A stretch of 64,000 nucleotides of DNA from Isoetes taiwanensis (GCA_021234155.1 JAJEKV010000004.1:9056109-9120108); one strand, 5' to 3'. Shown: positions 22,147 through 33,299, counted from the first letter of the stretch. A program made the numbers and translations. Notes: generated from the letters alone by a model not told the origin.

Positions 22147-22859
22147 TCAAGTATAAAGAGTATAATGCTGGCCATGGAGATCCCATGAGATCCTATGAAT
22201 TTGTGACAAAATTTGAACCTATGAGTAGTTACTAAATTTCAACCAAGCTATTGCTTAACAAAATGTCAAACATAATAAAACTTCATAACACTATTGATGA
22301 CAATGCTCTACAGGACACTAGCGAGCATCGTACAATCTAGCAATAATCATGAGATACAAAAAGATGAGATAAAAAATCTAATCAATGACTAACCTAAATT
22401 TGATAAACTAAGATACTACCAATATTATAAATTTCACAAATTAAGATACTAACAACAATAAATGCTTTTTCAACTTAAGATACTAGCGACGATCTTTGCC
22501 CTCCGCATTTTTTAACTTCTTCACCATTTTTATAACTGTTTGAGCCTATGCCCGACGAAACTTTTTCTAGTATAATACTAAAGGAGAAATAAGAGGATAG
22601 TCTGTGCACATTTTTAGACGTTGATTTTTTCATTTTATTTTTCTCTGTTAGATATGCCATTATTTTATCCGTTTTTATTTCTTTCTTTTTGTTAGGTGGA
22701 AACAAGATCGCGGCTTGTGTTGCAAACAAGATCGGGATCTTTACTTTCGTATGCATATCCCATGCACTGAATCTGCTGCTTAAATCATCTGGGGTCGTTA
22801 GATGTAAGAGCAGTTGGAAAGTGCAAGTGTGGATTAATTGGGTATTTCATTGTTTGCAG
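22147..22859. other. AT-rich intergenic DNA
   Basis: No gene or element was seen apart from the intron-like sequence leading into the MAPK exon relic, including the acceptor tract TTTCATTGTTTGCAG at 22845-22859. Confidence 0.5.
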
Positions 22860-22963
22860 AAATTCTGTCCGGAAGGCCCTTGTTCCCTTGAAAATATGTT
22901 TTGCACCAGTTGGATTTATTGAAGGATATGCTTGGCACTCCATCAGCGGAAACCATCTCCATG
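22860..22963 (+). pseudogene. orphan MAP kinase exon
   Basis: Following a good acceptor (TTGTTTGCAG) the exon reads EILSGRPLFP, stop, KYVLHQLDLLKDMLGTPSAE and then TISM. It ends at a donor (CCATG|GTATGA). This is the subdomain IX-X segment of plant MAP kinases, whose usual wording is TGKPLFPGKN-V-HQLDL-LLGTPS. The glycine codon after PLFP is a TGA. No other kinase exon was recognised in the surrounding kilobases, so this is an isolated exon of a decayed or captured gene. Confidence 0.8.
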
Positions 22964-23672
22964 GTATGATCCTTTTTTGTAATATTATCGTGCCATGTAC
23001 TGGGGTTGTAAGGACAAAATTAGAAAAAACAACCAATTTTGCTAGCAGTTGAAAAGGTTGCTTGGCTTTGTGCCACCGTGGTTGGGCATAAAACATTGTG
23101 ATAAGAAATTCTCTGCTAGAAATTATCACAGACACCTTGATGGAATTGAAATAAATGTTGAAGGGTGAAAGGTGAGCTTTTTTTATCCAATCAAAAGAAA
23201 TGTTGAAAGGTGAAGGAAGATCTTAAGAAGATGCACTCTTTGACATTAATGACTAGGGTTCTAGGAATCTTAAACAAACATGGGAGAATCTTGAGAAATA
23301 TCTTGGGGCATCTTAGAGAATCTTAATGGAATGCTAAAAATTTAGATAAATATGGGGTTGATTCCACACAATCCCATTGCCTAGATGAGCAAGACATGCC
23401 ATACGATCAGATTTTCTAGGACGCTTATACACGAGAGATGTCATTAGTTCTACGATGTGTTTAAAGGATTTTACCCCTATATGAAACGCCTATTACATAA
23501 CCAGTTGAACCAGATGAATTAAATGTCCGTGTTAATCCAATGGCTTATGGAAAGCAAAATAGAAAAGCATATCAATATCCGAAAATGTAGTTATCCTTGA
23601 CATGAATTATGTTAATTGTTCTTATTGCATATAGAAGATTTAACTCAATTTGTTTCTCTCATAAGCTTAATT
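22964..23672. other. intergenic DNA with a degenerate AATCTT-type repeat
   Basis: Around 23205-23345 the words GAATCTT, AGAATCTTGAG and CATCTTAGAGAATCTTAA recur, an inverse version of the AGATTC array at 3.5-4.15 kb. No gene was seen in the rest. Confidence 0.45.
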
Positions 23673-23673
23673 A

Positions 23674-24870
23674 GAAGGAAGGAAGGAAGGAAGGAAGAGA
23701 CTTTTAACGTCCACGGAGCCCAATCGGGCTATGGGACCAGAACAAACAAAGGGGGCGAAAGCCCCAACAGAACCGTGGGCCGAAGCCCAAGCAAAAACCA
23801 ATCAAAACATGGGGACGAAGCCCCGTTACAACAAACCATGGGGACAAAGCCCCGTTATCACTCAAAACCCAGGGCTAGACCAAGACTGCCCAGGGATCAG
23901 TTGGCCATTGATCCCTAATGATAGCTCGGCAGCCTAGTACTGCTGCCCATTTTGCTGCTGGCGAGGTAGCGGACCTCACCGGACCCGGCACAATTCCTCT
24001 TTCCATCTGCGAGGCTTGCCCCGAGTCAAATCTTCCGCTTTGAGAAGGTGGTCCCCTTCAAATGATTGCCATGTCGCAAGGCGTGCGACCCTAGAAAGAG
24101 CATTTTGAAAGCAAACCAAGAGATGGCGGGCGGTGGGGACGTCTTTGCCCCACCCGCTAGACGAAAGGATGCCGTCGGCATGGATGTGCATCTCCGAAAG
24201 CAAAAAAAGGCCGCCGCTGCGTGGGGGTCAAATCACCCGCCTCCATAAAGCCCACAATGCGCCAGAAAGGGCAGCGGAGTGAGCCGTGGCCGCATTCAAC
24301 ATCGGGGAGCGGGACCTCGACGCGGCACAGGCGATGGGGCAAATCCTCGGAGGAGGCCGTCGCGCATATGGGAGATCGTCGGGCCGGTCAGGCGTAGACC
24401 ACGGCTTTGTGCATGGAGGCCCCTCAGAGTCAGGGGCCGGGTGACCCACCATCGAACCCGGGCGGGCCGCATGGCCCCACGTAATCGAAAGCAGCAATTT
24501 AGTAATCGGACCCTACCGCCGGTGGCAATCGGGCGCACGCCCTTGAGAGTGGCAAAGGGCACGGACCGCGGTGGATCCCATCAAGTACCCGGAGGCAAAG
24601 CACCGGAGCCGAGCATCAAGAATGTCCAAAGTCGCGGCTAAAGAGGCACGGGACTGGTGGTGCGGAAAGAGGGGCTGGGGCCCAAATGATGAAATTTGTC
24701 CAGAAGGTAGGGCGCAATCGTGGGGTCATAGGGCCGGGACGGGACTGGCTCAGGCAGCCGAATGAAATTCTTCTCCTTACGGGTCTCCCGGGCCATACGT
24801 TTGATCTTGCGGGCCATGCTGAGAACAAGGCAACGTTAAAGGGTCCAAGGTTGGACGGGTCTCTGGCTGC
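23674..24870 (-). mobile_element. GC-rich LINE-like 3' region with (TTCC)n tail
   Basis: On the minus strand, from about 24870, protein-like segments alternate between frames. One starts MARKIKRMARETRKEKNFIR; a later one includes GVPTARHLLVCFQNAL-like wording and DLTRGKPRRWKEELCRVR. They are followed by a 3' tail with four small GC hairpins, the block GGTCCCATAGCCCGATTGGG...CCGTGGACGTTAAAAG, and a TTCC tetranucleotide run (23674-23697 on plus). GC content is far above the rest of the window. The 3' block matches the element inserted at 48.95 kb. No RT motif remains, so assignment to a LINE rests on the tail. The region is broken by several frameshifts. Confidence 0.5.
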
Positions 24871-25361
24871 CTAGAAGGTGCTTAGAAGGGATGTTCTTAG
24901 CTTGAAGATATTATATTTGCTTTCCATATCAACTTATACACACATTGATAAATACTTTGACTTTGACTTCTTTAGATTTTATATAGTGTCTTCCTTCCAT
25001 CCTTTCTATTGTTTGAACCAATAGTTAGTCCCTTGGAATTTTATCATCATTGATGTTCCGACTGAATTATGGATTTAATGCCACTTTCACCAGACCATCT
25101 TATAAAGACATGGATCTATAATCTTGGAGCCAAAAAAGAAAGTATTTACATGAATATCACGGAGATAAGCAAGTCGCAAATCTGTCAGCAACTTTGAATA
25201 ATATTATCCTAGCTTAAGGGACTTAGGAGGAATAGAGGAAAATCATTGCATGTATGCTGTTTGGGATAGTTCTTTACCACACTTATAAATTAGCAACTGA
25301 ATGACATAAACTTATTAAGTGATTGAAGCTTAACCAAGTTGGTATGTCAATAATTGTAGTG
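24871..25361. other. intergenic DNA, nothing recognised
   Basis: AT-rich sequence between the GC-rich element and the poly-T of an inverted LINE tail; no features seen. Confidence 0.5.
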
Positions 25362-25448
25362 TTTTTTTTTTTTTTTTTTTTTTGAAGGATGAAAGCCAAA
25401 AAGTTTATTAATCAGATATAAAACGTACAAAACTTACATGTCTCATCT
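25362..25448 (-). mobile_element. L1-type LINE 3' terminal fragment
   Basis: A 22-base T run (poly-A on the minus strand) is preceded, in minus sense, by AATAAACTTTTTGGC and CATCCTTC. The CTTC just before the A-run is shared with the other L1 tails in this window (30.3, 36.48 and 42.2 kb). Only about 65 bases of 3' UTR remain. The next LINE inserted just beside it in the opposite orientation. Confidence 0.65.
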
Positions 25449-25460
25449 AACTATGTAGAC

Positions 25461-26670
25461 TGCCCGTGTTCAAGAGGCTCTGAAATTTGTGGAGGATCAT
25501 CACTCTGTTGACCTGCAGGCAGCTCTTCCAAAGACTCCATGGATAGATATTGATCATACTAGGCATGTTCAGACCATTGAGAATCTAGTTTTATTTGCGG
25601 TATTGGGCTACTTCACGGGTTACATATTGGACACGAGGAGGTTTAGCTCTTGGCTTACCAGACATCTGAGGAGGATTGGTTTGCCCAGGTATCAGTCTCT
25701 GAAATTCCTACCAAATAATTTCTTCATAATCATGTTTGAGGCTGAGTCTTCCGTGCGGCAATTGGTTAGTCGGGGGGTGGATACTTTGGGTGAATCTTAT
25801 GTGTTGTATCAGTATTATACTCCGGCGATGTCCACCAGTTCTTTAACAGCGGTTAAAATCCCGTGTTGGTTCCAGATTCAGGATCTTCCTCCTGATCTGA
25901 TGGTGCCTGATTTCTTGGTTTCTATGGCTAATGGCCTGGGTGTATATTTGGCTCATTCTATTGTGCAAGTCCCCAAGATCTGTGTTGCTCTGCCTGCTTT
26001 GCAGCATGTGTCCACTTCTCTTCCAGTGCGTAGTGGTCCCTGGCATTTTCTCTTCCGATTGAAGCTTTTGAATGGCTCTGAGATCCGACGGATGTTTCCA
26101 TCTATTGTGCGACCATCTGACCCTGTTGATGATCCTGCTGGTGCTAGTGATGTGGTAGGGGTTGCGGGTGCTTATGCAGGGGCCCGGGATTCCTCTGTTT
26201 CTGAAGCAACAGGCAGAGGACTCCGTGGTGCAGTGAGTGGAGTTGGACGAGGTGGTGTGGGACGAGGCTGGGGCAGGCTTGCTGCTGGCCGCCCATTGGA
26301 TGGCGGGGCTAGGAGACGTGATGGCTCAGGGGAGGGTTCAGATGATTTGGTTGTGGCTAGGTCTGAGGACAGGGTTGTGGGAGGGGCTGGTGATCTTGCT
26401 GGGGATGTCCCGGTAGCAGTATGTAATGAGCATGAGGTGGCTGGAGCAGCCCGGTTGGAGGTAGAGACTAGAGAGACTAGTGTGGCCCATGACTCTATGG
26501 AGGTGCCTGGGGGACTTCCAACACGTGTTGGAAGTGGAATGTCACGTAGAGCGGCTGTGGGTCACATTGCTGTGATTAATCCTCTGGCTCTAGATGATGA
26601 CTCTGTGGAGTGGCTGATGGCCTGGTGGGTAGGCATGTGGGGCTGGACACTTCTCCTCCGGGATGAATAG
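25461..26670 (+). pseudogene. L1-type LINE ORF1 (gag-like, DUF4283-type), 5'-truncated
   Basis: About 400 codons are open from the element's 5' boundary to a stop at 26670, with no initiating ATG. The N-terminal half resembles the RNA-binding ORF1 domain of plant LINEs: SLKFLPNNFFIIMFEAES, then VKIPCWFQIQDLPPDLMVP, then LKLLNGSEIRRMFPSIV. The second half is low-complexity, rich in G, V, R and D, with no CCHC knuckle seen. ORF2 starts 8 bases before the ORF1 stop in another frame. The ORF1 product would bind LINE RNA in ribonucleoprotein particles. A diverged copy lies in minus orientation at 40.4-40.84 kb. Confidence 0.85.
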
Positions 26671-29600
26671 GTCGATCCTTAGTTGGAATGTGCGGGGGGT
26701 GCGGTCCTCTAGTAGTAAGAAGGCCCGTGTTTCTTTGGCACTTCGGCAGTTGCGTCCTGATATTGTTTGCATTCAGGAGCATAAGTGTCACAGGGGTGAT
26801 ATGTCCAGGCTCATGAATATGGTTGGTAGGCAGTTTGTCTCTATTGCTTCTTCTTCTGGGCGGACTAGTGGGGGTACTCTTATTACTTGGAGGATGGATG
26901 TGTAGGTCACGTACTCTGCAGCAGACAGGTTTGGTCGGTGGGCAATAATTAAGTGGTTGGAGGGAGGACAAGAGTGGGGGATTGTTAATGTTTATGCCCC
27001 TAATCAGCCTTCTCAGCGGGGTGCTTTATGGGCCACAGTCCGGAATAAGTTGCGAGCCCTTGGTGGGTTGCAGGTCACTTGGTTGCTGTTAGGGGACTTC
27101 AATATGGTAGAGCGAGTAGAGGATCGCTCTGGTTCTAGAACCCAGGTTGTGCATGGGTTTGAGAAGGATCAGTGGTCTCATTTGTTGCAGGATTTGGCCT
27201 TGGTTGAGGTCCCCGGGGACTTGTCTTTCACCTATTGTAATAGGCAGATTGGTGCGGGGCGGGCGTATGCTAGGCATGACCGGTGCTATGCTTCCCCATG
27301 CGCACTGGATAGTGTGCCCTCTTTGCGCCGGAGTAACATTCTGTCTACCTCCATTTCTGATCATTACCCTCAGGTTGTGTCTAGTCAAGGTGCGGTTGCC
27401 TCTCGGCCCTCTAGGACGGTGTTCTGTTTGAACACCCGGCTTCTGGCTGATGTGGATTTCTCGGCCCAGTGCCGGGAGTTGTGGCTTGATACCTTTTCAT
27501 CTCTGAAGGGTATGTCTGGTATGGTTACTGTGTTGATCAGGGTGAAGCGTTTTGCCAAGGTCTTTGGTAGGCAGCGTGTGCAGCAGGAGTGGCAGGAGTT
27601 GCATGGTCTCTATCAGGAGTTGGAGAAGATTCGGGCGCAGCCTTCTGATGGCATTAGGGAGAATGTAGTGTTGCAGCGGGGTTGCAGTGTATTGTTGCTC
27701 TGGAGCAGATTAAAGTGCAGGAGGTACGTGTGAAGGCGGCCCTTACTTGGTTGAAGGAGGGGGACACAAGTTCGTCGGTGTTCTTCAGAGCAGCTAGGCA
27801 GCGGCGATATGCAGCATCTATGGCGTCCCTTGCTTTGCCTGATGGCCGGACTTTGGAGGATCCCGCTGATTTGCAGAGGTATGTGCATGCTCATTTCTCA
27901 GAATTTTTCGCACAGCACACTCTTCCCTATGAGCAGGAGATGTAGGAGCTTGTTTTGGGGGCTGTTAAGCCATCTAGTCTGCCTCACCAGCGTGAGAGCT
28001 TGGAGCAGGAGCTCTCCAGAGAGGATTTAGCGGAGGCTTGTAGGTGCATGGCCAAGGATAAATGTCATGGGCTGGATGGTATCCCTGTGGAGTTCTTTCA
28101 GACTTATTGGGAGTGGGCTGGTGAGTCTGTGTACCAGGTGTATCTTGAGTTGCTGCAGTCTTCTCAAAGGGATAGGATCTTGAATACCGCATGCATTTCC
28201 TTGATTCCTAAGGTTAAGCAGCCTTCTACTATTAATGATTGGAGGCCTATCTCCTTGTTGTCCTCTGTGTATAAGATTATTGCGAAAGCCCTGGCAGAGA
28301 AGTTGAAGCCAGTGTTGACTTCTTCCATTAGTAAGGTGCAGTTTGGGTTTGTTCCTGGGAGGAACATTTTGAATAATGTTGCCGCGGCTTATGAGAGCCT
28401 TTATTGGGCCAGGAGAACAGGTCAAGGCATTGCCTATCTTAAGCTTGACTTTGCCAAAGCTTACGATAGTGTCCGTTGGGAGTTCTTGTCTGCCACGATG
28501 TTAGCGTTGGACTGTGGTCCACGCTTTACAGAGACAGTCATGAAGCTGCATAGGTCAGCACGGGCTACGGTGGTGTGCCAGGGTGAACCCTCCGCCTTTT
28601 TCTCCTTAGGCAGAGGGGTGCGTCAAGGGTGCCCTTTGGCGCCGTTTTTGTTTACGATTGTGGCTGAGGCACTGTCTCAGTTGTTTTTGGCTGCAGTGGA
28701 GGAGGGGGTGGTGGATGGGCTTCGGATGCAGGATGGTAGCCAGCAGATTATTAACCAGTTCGCCGATGACAATTTTCTCTTCTTGGTGGCAGAAGAGAGG
28801 AATTTGCTTTGTAGCACTCATATGTATACAGCATCTGCGATGTTAGCTCCTGAGGGTAAGATACAGGCTTTGGACAAGATTGTTCGAAATTTTGTGTGGG
28901 GCGGGGATGATGAAGGGGCGGTTGTTAAAGTGGCTTGGTGGAAGTGTCTCTGCCCCCGGGAGGATGGGGGCTTGGCCATTCTGGATTTGGCACTGCATCG
29001 TAAGGTGTTGGTCTCCAAGTTTGTTTGGAGCATTTTGCAGGATGGAGCATCTTCTCCTGGTGCAGCGCTGTTGTTGCAGTCTCTTCGCCATTGTGTGGCA
29101 TTTGGGAAGCCGTCTGTGCATTGGAGTTGCCCTGGGCACTGTTGTATGGTCTCCGGCCTTTCCCACATGCATCCCCTTTTCTCAAAGGGGTGTTGCGGGC
29201 TTGGGATCATGTGTGTGTGCTCTTCCAGCTAGATTATGCCTCAGTTTATCACCACTCTTCTCCTTTCTTGTGGGTTCCTCTACCCCCTGTGCACTTGCCC
29301 TTGGCTGCCACCGTGCATGCTCGGACGCAGGCCCGTTGGAGGCGAGCTGTTGTGCTCACCTTGGAGGATTGATATTGGGGTGGTCAGCTAGCTTCGTGGG
29401 AGTTCTTTCGAGCTCGCTTTCGCCTGAGGGGCAGTGACCGGGCTATTTGGGAACAAGTGGGTGGGGAGTATTCTGCTACACATACCTATAGTCCCTCAGG
29501 ATGATGTGGTGGTGCAGGTTTGGAAGGTTCATCTGGATGTTGTGTCTTCTTGTTTTGTGCGGACTTGTTACCAGGTGCTGGCTATTCATGACACACTGCC

Positions 29601-30167
29601 CCCTTCAGGCAAGTGGTCTCTGCAGCTTCCGGGTTCTCAATGGCGCTCGGTTTGGATGTGGACATGGAGCTCACTTCCCCCACCGAAGGTTAGGGTGCTT
29701 CTGTGGCTGGTGGTGCACCGCTGTATCAGGGTGAATGCCCTTGTGAGTCAGTTTAGGCCAGGTGTGAGCCCTCTCTGCCCTTGTTGTGGCCTTCATCGTG
29801 GACTGTGGAGCATTGTCTGGTTTTATGCCCTCACTTGCAGGCTGCCTGGGATTGGGTTAGGGCTCTGTTTCAGGTGAGATTGACTAGCCAGCAGTTTCTG
29901 CTTCATGTGTATCCCGGTGCTTGGCCGCTCTTGCGGCAGCAAGCCTTGCATCTGTGCGTGGCTTGGTTGGTGTGGCTGATTTGGAAGCGGCGGCGATTGT
30001 GGATCTTTCATGGGATTCAGCAGCCGGCAGCCTCTCTGATTCCTCGACTCGGGTACAAGCTATTTCAAAGCTTTCTGGTGTTCCCGGGATTAGTAGAGCG
30101 GAAGTTTGTCATTTGGCGGGACTTCTTGGGTGTTGTAGATGGTGATGGTCGGTTTGTACAGCAGTAG
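26663..30167 (+). pseudogene. L1-type LINE ORF2: APE endonuclease, reverse transcriptase, zf-RVT (dead)
   Basis: Domains in order: APE endonuclease (SWNVRGVR, IQEHK, YAPN, LLLGDFNMVE, ARHDR, SDHYP) at 26663-27380; RT (SLIPKVKQPSTINDWRPISL, KLDFAKAYDSVRWEF, GVRQGCPLAPFLF, FADDNFLF) at about 28000-28800; and a C-terminal zf-RVT region (LPPPKVRVLLWLVVHR, CPCC, then SQQFLLHVYPGAW and WLIWKRRRLWIF) to 30167. Lesions seen: TAG at 26903, frameshift near 27690, TAG at 27943, an in-frame loss of about 99 codons right after the FADD box at 28806, and at least two frameshifts after 29100. The FADD aspartates remain. The enzyme would nick target DNA and reverse-transcribe LINE RNA. Confidence 0.92.
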
Positions 30168-30479
30168 AGTTGCAATTTTTCTGTGAGTTTGTTGTGGAGT
30201 GTCGAGGTATCGCTGTCTCTTTGGGGCAGTTCTCCTTCCTCCTCACTTGCTTTGTAACATTACCATTCTTTTAATATATTGATGACACAGTTCTTCAAAA
30301 AAAAAAAACTATGTAAACACAAAAAAATGTCACAGGAGCACGAGCCTGACGCACAATGTACTTACTCCAGAATAGGAGACTAATGATAAGAATTAATTTG
30401 AAGATACTGAATCCAAATACATTCCGTCATTTCTAACTCAAGGGAGTAATACTCCTAAACCGTTAGTATCTTTTCTTGG

Positions 30480-31575
30480 GTCATTGTAATAACACCATGT
30501 GCAGATGAATAAATATCCTGAAAAATGTGGCGCATGCGACGCTCCCATACCGACCACAGGAGTCAACCAGAACCAAGATAGAATGCCCTCTATTTACCTG
30601 GGGCCCATGCATTGGGATAGGATGCCAAGAGGATGCATCAACAGTCCAATGCACTGTTAAACAAACCTTGTAGCCAGGACTACACCAGTTGAAACTCTGG
30701 ACAATAAAAAAGACAGTGCTCAAGAGTCTCAACGTCTGAAAGGCAGAGCCGGCATATTGCAAATATGCGAGGATCATAACGATGTCAGAAGGCATTAAAA
30801 CGCATGCATCTGTAGATAAACTGCCACCAAAGTATAGAAGCAACTTATCCCAAAGCCATTGCCATGTAGGACGCAGAGTGGGCTATGGAATCTGTAGGCG
30901 CTACCCATCTGGCAATGCTAAGCAAAGGCGATATACTGATTTGACAAAGTGCTTGCCTTTGTGAATATTTTCATGACAGTCTCAAAGAACCCTTTCGGTA
31001 ACACCAACCTGCACCATAAGAGGCAAATTTTCTGCGACCTTCTCCCGTACAGACACATCCCAATGGGAGAGTAGGAACCTTGCCTGAAATTCAGGCCAAG
31101 ACAATAGGCATCGACTTCATACCATGCTTGGATAGGGAACACATACAAGAACCCAGCATCTCTGTGTAAGGGGATGAACTGATGCAACCAGTGGAGGTGC
31201 TGAGGGGTTTGGAGGTAGTTGGTGCCCACCACCATGGAGTCTCCAATAGGGCGTGGATGGAAGGGCATGACCAAAAGAGGTGTTTGACTGCATCCCATGT
31301 TGTCAACAATACATGTAAAAATGGAGAAGCATTTGGAAAAGGCTGTAGAGGCTGAAATAATGCCCAAGGTAGGACTAGTTTGACTGCATTCTTGCCTAGA
31401 GGGATACAATGACCAAGAGCGTGTCTAAGAAGATGTAAATCAGGAGAGTCATCTTCACCATTCAGAAGTCTCCAAATGAACGTTAAAATAAGGACTTTGC
31501 TCTGCAGTAAGAAGTCCATCATACCCAGACCACTTGCCCATTTTGGAAGGATGTATTCCAATCAAGCCACCTTAA
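30480..31575 (-). pseudogene. L1-type LINE ORF2 C-terminal fragment
   Basis: Minus-strand reading from 31575 gives KVAWLEYILPKWASGLGMM, matching VKVAWWKCLCPREDGG of the larger LINE, then the post-RT region (LPWALFQPLQPFPNASPFLH). After a frame change comes a zf-RVT remnant (KLLLYFGGSLSTDACVLMPS, IVQSFNWCSPG) ending at 30480. Frames change at least twice. The upstream end at 31575 is cut by the RTE-like LINE, and no poly-A tail is present at 30480. Confidence 0.8.
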
Positions 31576-32640
31576 TGCATTTTGACCATTCCGATTGTGA
31601 CACAGGGGTAAAGCAGGGATGTCCACTATCACCTATGTTATTTGGAATCTATATAGATGCACTGCAAGAATTCATGAGGGAAAAACAAGGGGACATGTAT
31701 GCACCGACGGTGGGATAGACAAGGGTTCAGTAATGCTATATGCAAATGACTTGAGTATGATGGCCACCAAATCTCAGGGGAAGAATTTTGTGGAAACACG
31801 GGCTTAATGATGAATCTAACCAAGACGAAAATAGTTACTTTTGGCGTCAAAGCCAGACACAAACCATTCAAATATATGGACACAGAATTGGAAGAGGGAA
31901 CATCATACAAATATCTAGGATATGGGACACATGGCACAGGAAAATGGGCAAATGTTAGGAAATTACTACATAATGGAGAATTTCTATAATAGAGATAGAA
32001 TTATTGATTGGGGGATCAAATGCTACCTATTCAGCTTACTAGTTGCAGCAACACAGCTATATAACGCAGAAACATGGGGACCTGGTATGTTTAAGGGGAA
32101 TTGGGAGAAACAGCAACACATCTTTAGACAATGGCACATGCAAGAGTTCAAAGTGAGAACGAACACACCAATGACGACAATGGAAAACCCCCTGTTATTA
32201 TGCTACATATTGAAACAGGAGAGAAGCCAATGGAAATCAGGGCGTGGGAAAGGACAGTAAGATACCTAATAAGGGACAGTAGGATCGAAAAACCCCAAAA
32301 ATTGTCCACGATAGCAATCCTGGAATCAGCAAAACAACACATAACCACAGGAATAGGGCGGTTCAGGGACGTGTCACATTGGACAAGAAGTCTAGACCTA
32401 AGTTTGAGTGACATACTAAAAGAAGGAAAATGGAAGGAGGAATGACATGAAGGCATGGCTAAGCAGACACTGTGGGACAAAACTCTGTAGTTACTGGAGA
32501 TATTCAATCCCAGCCAACAAATAGGCCAAAAACTATATAGGGACGGATGAATAGGGAAAACTAGGAGGGACATCATAGCAATATTCAGAATGGGGAGCCA
32601 CAAACTCAAAATCGAAAAAGGATGATGGGGAAAGTTGAGG
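31576..32640 (+). pseudogene. RTE-like LINE, 5' part (RT and C-terminal domain)
   Basis: The reading begins at RT block B, TGVKQGCPLSPMLFGIYID, then LYANDLSMMA (YADD box with the first aspartate changed to asparagine), MNLTKTKIVTFG and YKYLGYG, followed by a C-terminal region (QLYNAETWGPGMF) and FRMGSHKLKIEKG. Several stops and frame changes are present. At 32640 it is interrupted by an L1 LINE and resumes at 36502. The family differs from the L1-type LINEs of this window. The 5' end abuts the inverted L1 fragment at 31575, so it probably inserted there, 5'-truncated. Confidence 0.8.
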
Positions 32641-33153
32641 GGGAATCAGATTTTCAGGAGGCATTACTTGCAAAGATACATCCTATTATATCTGAGAAAC
32701 AAAGAGCTATTCTAGAAGCAGAGATTACGGTGAATGATTTAGCAGATGCTACCTTCCTTTTGAAGAAAGGAAAGTGTCCTGGAATTGATGGTATTCCTAT
32801 GGAGTTCTTTCAGGAGTTATGGGATTGGGTTGGCGATGATGTGTACGACGCCTTTCAAGATTTCAAGAGGCAAAGGCGTCTACACAAAATTCTTAACTCG
32901 GGCTGCATTTCTCTTATTCCCAAGTGTAAGGAACCTTCATCAATTTCGGACTGGCGCCCTATTACCCTGGTGGCAAGTCATTCATCGTTGTCTGTGCGTT
33001 AATATTCTGGTGCACAAATTTCGTCCAGAGGTATCTGCACTTTGTCCGTTATGTGCATAGAGGGACGAGACAATTGAGCATTGCTTCTTCCTGTGTAGAC
33101 ATGTCAGACATGCTTGGTCGTGGCTTCAAGGCCTCTTTCGTTGCAATTTGAAT
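32641..33153 (+). pseudogene. L1-type LINE with RT core deleted, 5' part
   Basis: A 5'-truncated LINE starts in the pre-RT region (DFQEALLAKIHPIISEKQ) and reads into the RT (KCPGIDGIPMEFFQELWDW, GCISLIPKCKEPSSISDWRP). At about 32970 it jumps to the zf-RVT zinc region (VIHRCLCVNILVHKFRP, CPLC, then IEHCFFLC in another frame). The entire RT palm, including the catalytic aspartates, is missing. The exact 10-bp duplication AAAGTTGAGG at 32631-32640 and 36492-36501 marks this LINE's insertion into the RTE-like LINE. It is interrupted at 33153 by the foldback composite and resumes at 36082. Confidence 0.85.
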
Positions 33154-33299
33154 ATGTAACATAATAACAGGGGGTTTACTTTGTGTTTTTGTATGCTTTT
33201 CACTAAGGTTTTCCTATGATTTCGTGATGTATTCAAATGGATGTACTAATGCATACATCTAGAGTGCACCATTTCTGAGCCATTGATTTTAGCCTTTTT

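Larger units (their letters stand above)
25461..30306 (+). mobile_element. L1-type LINE, 5'-truncated, with target-site duplication
   Basis: Bounded by AACTATGTAGAC (25449-25460) and AACTATGTAAAC (30307-30318), a 12-bp target duplication with one mismatch. It ends in a 12-base A run. The 5' end begins inside ORF1 with no upstream ATG, the usual outcome of incomplete target-primed reverse transcription. ORF1 and ORF2 are described separately. ORF2 has nonsense codons, frameshifts and a 297-bp deletion, so the copy cannot move on its own. Confidence 0.95.
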
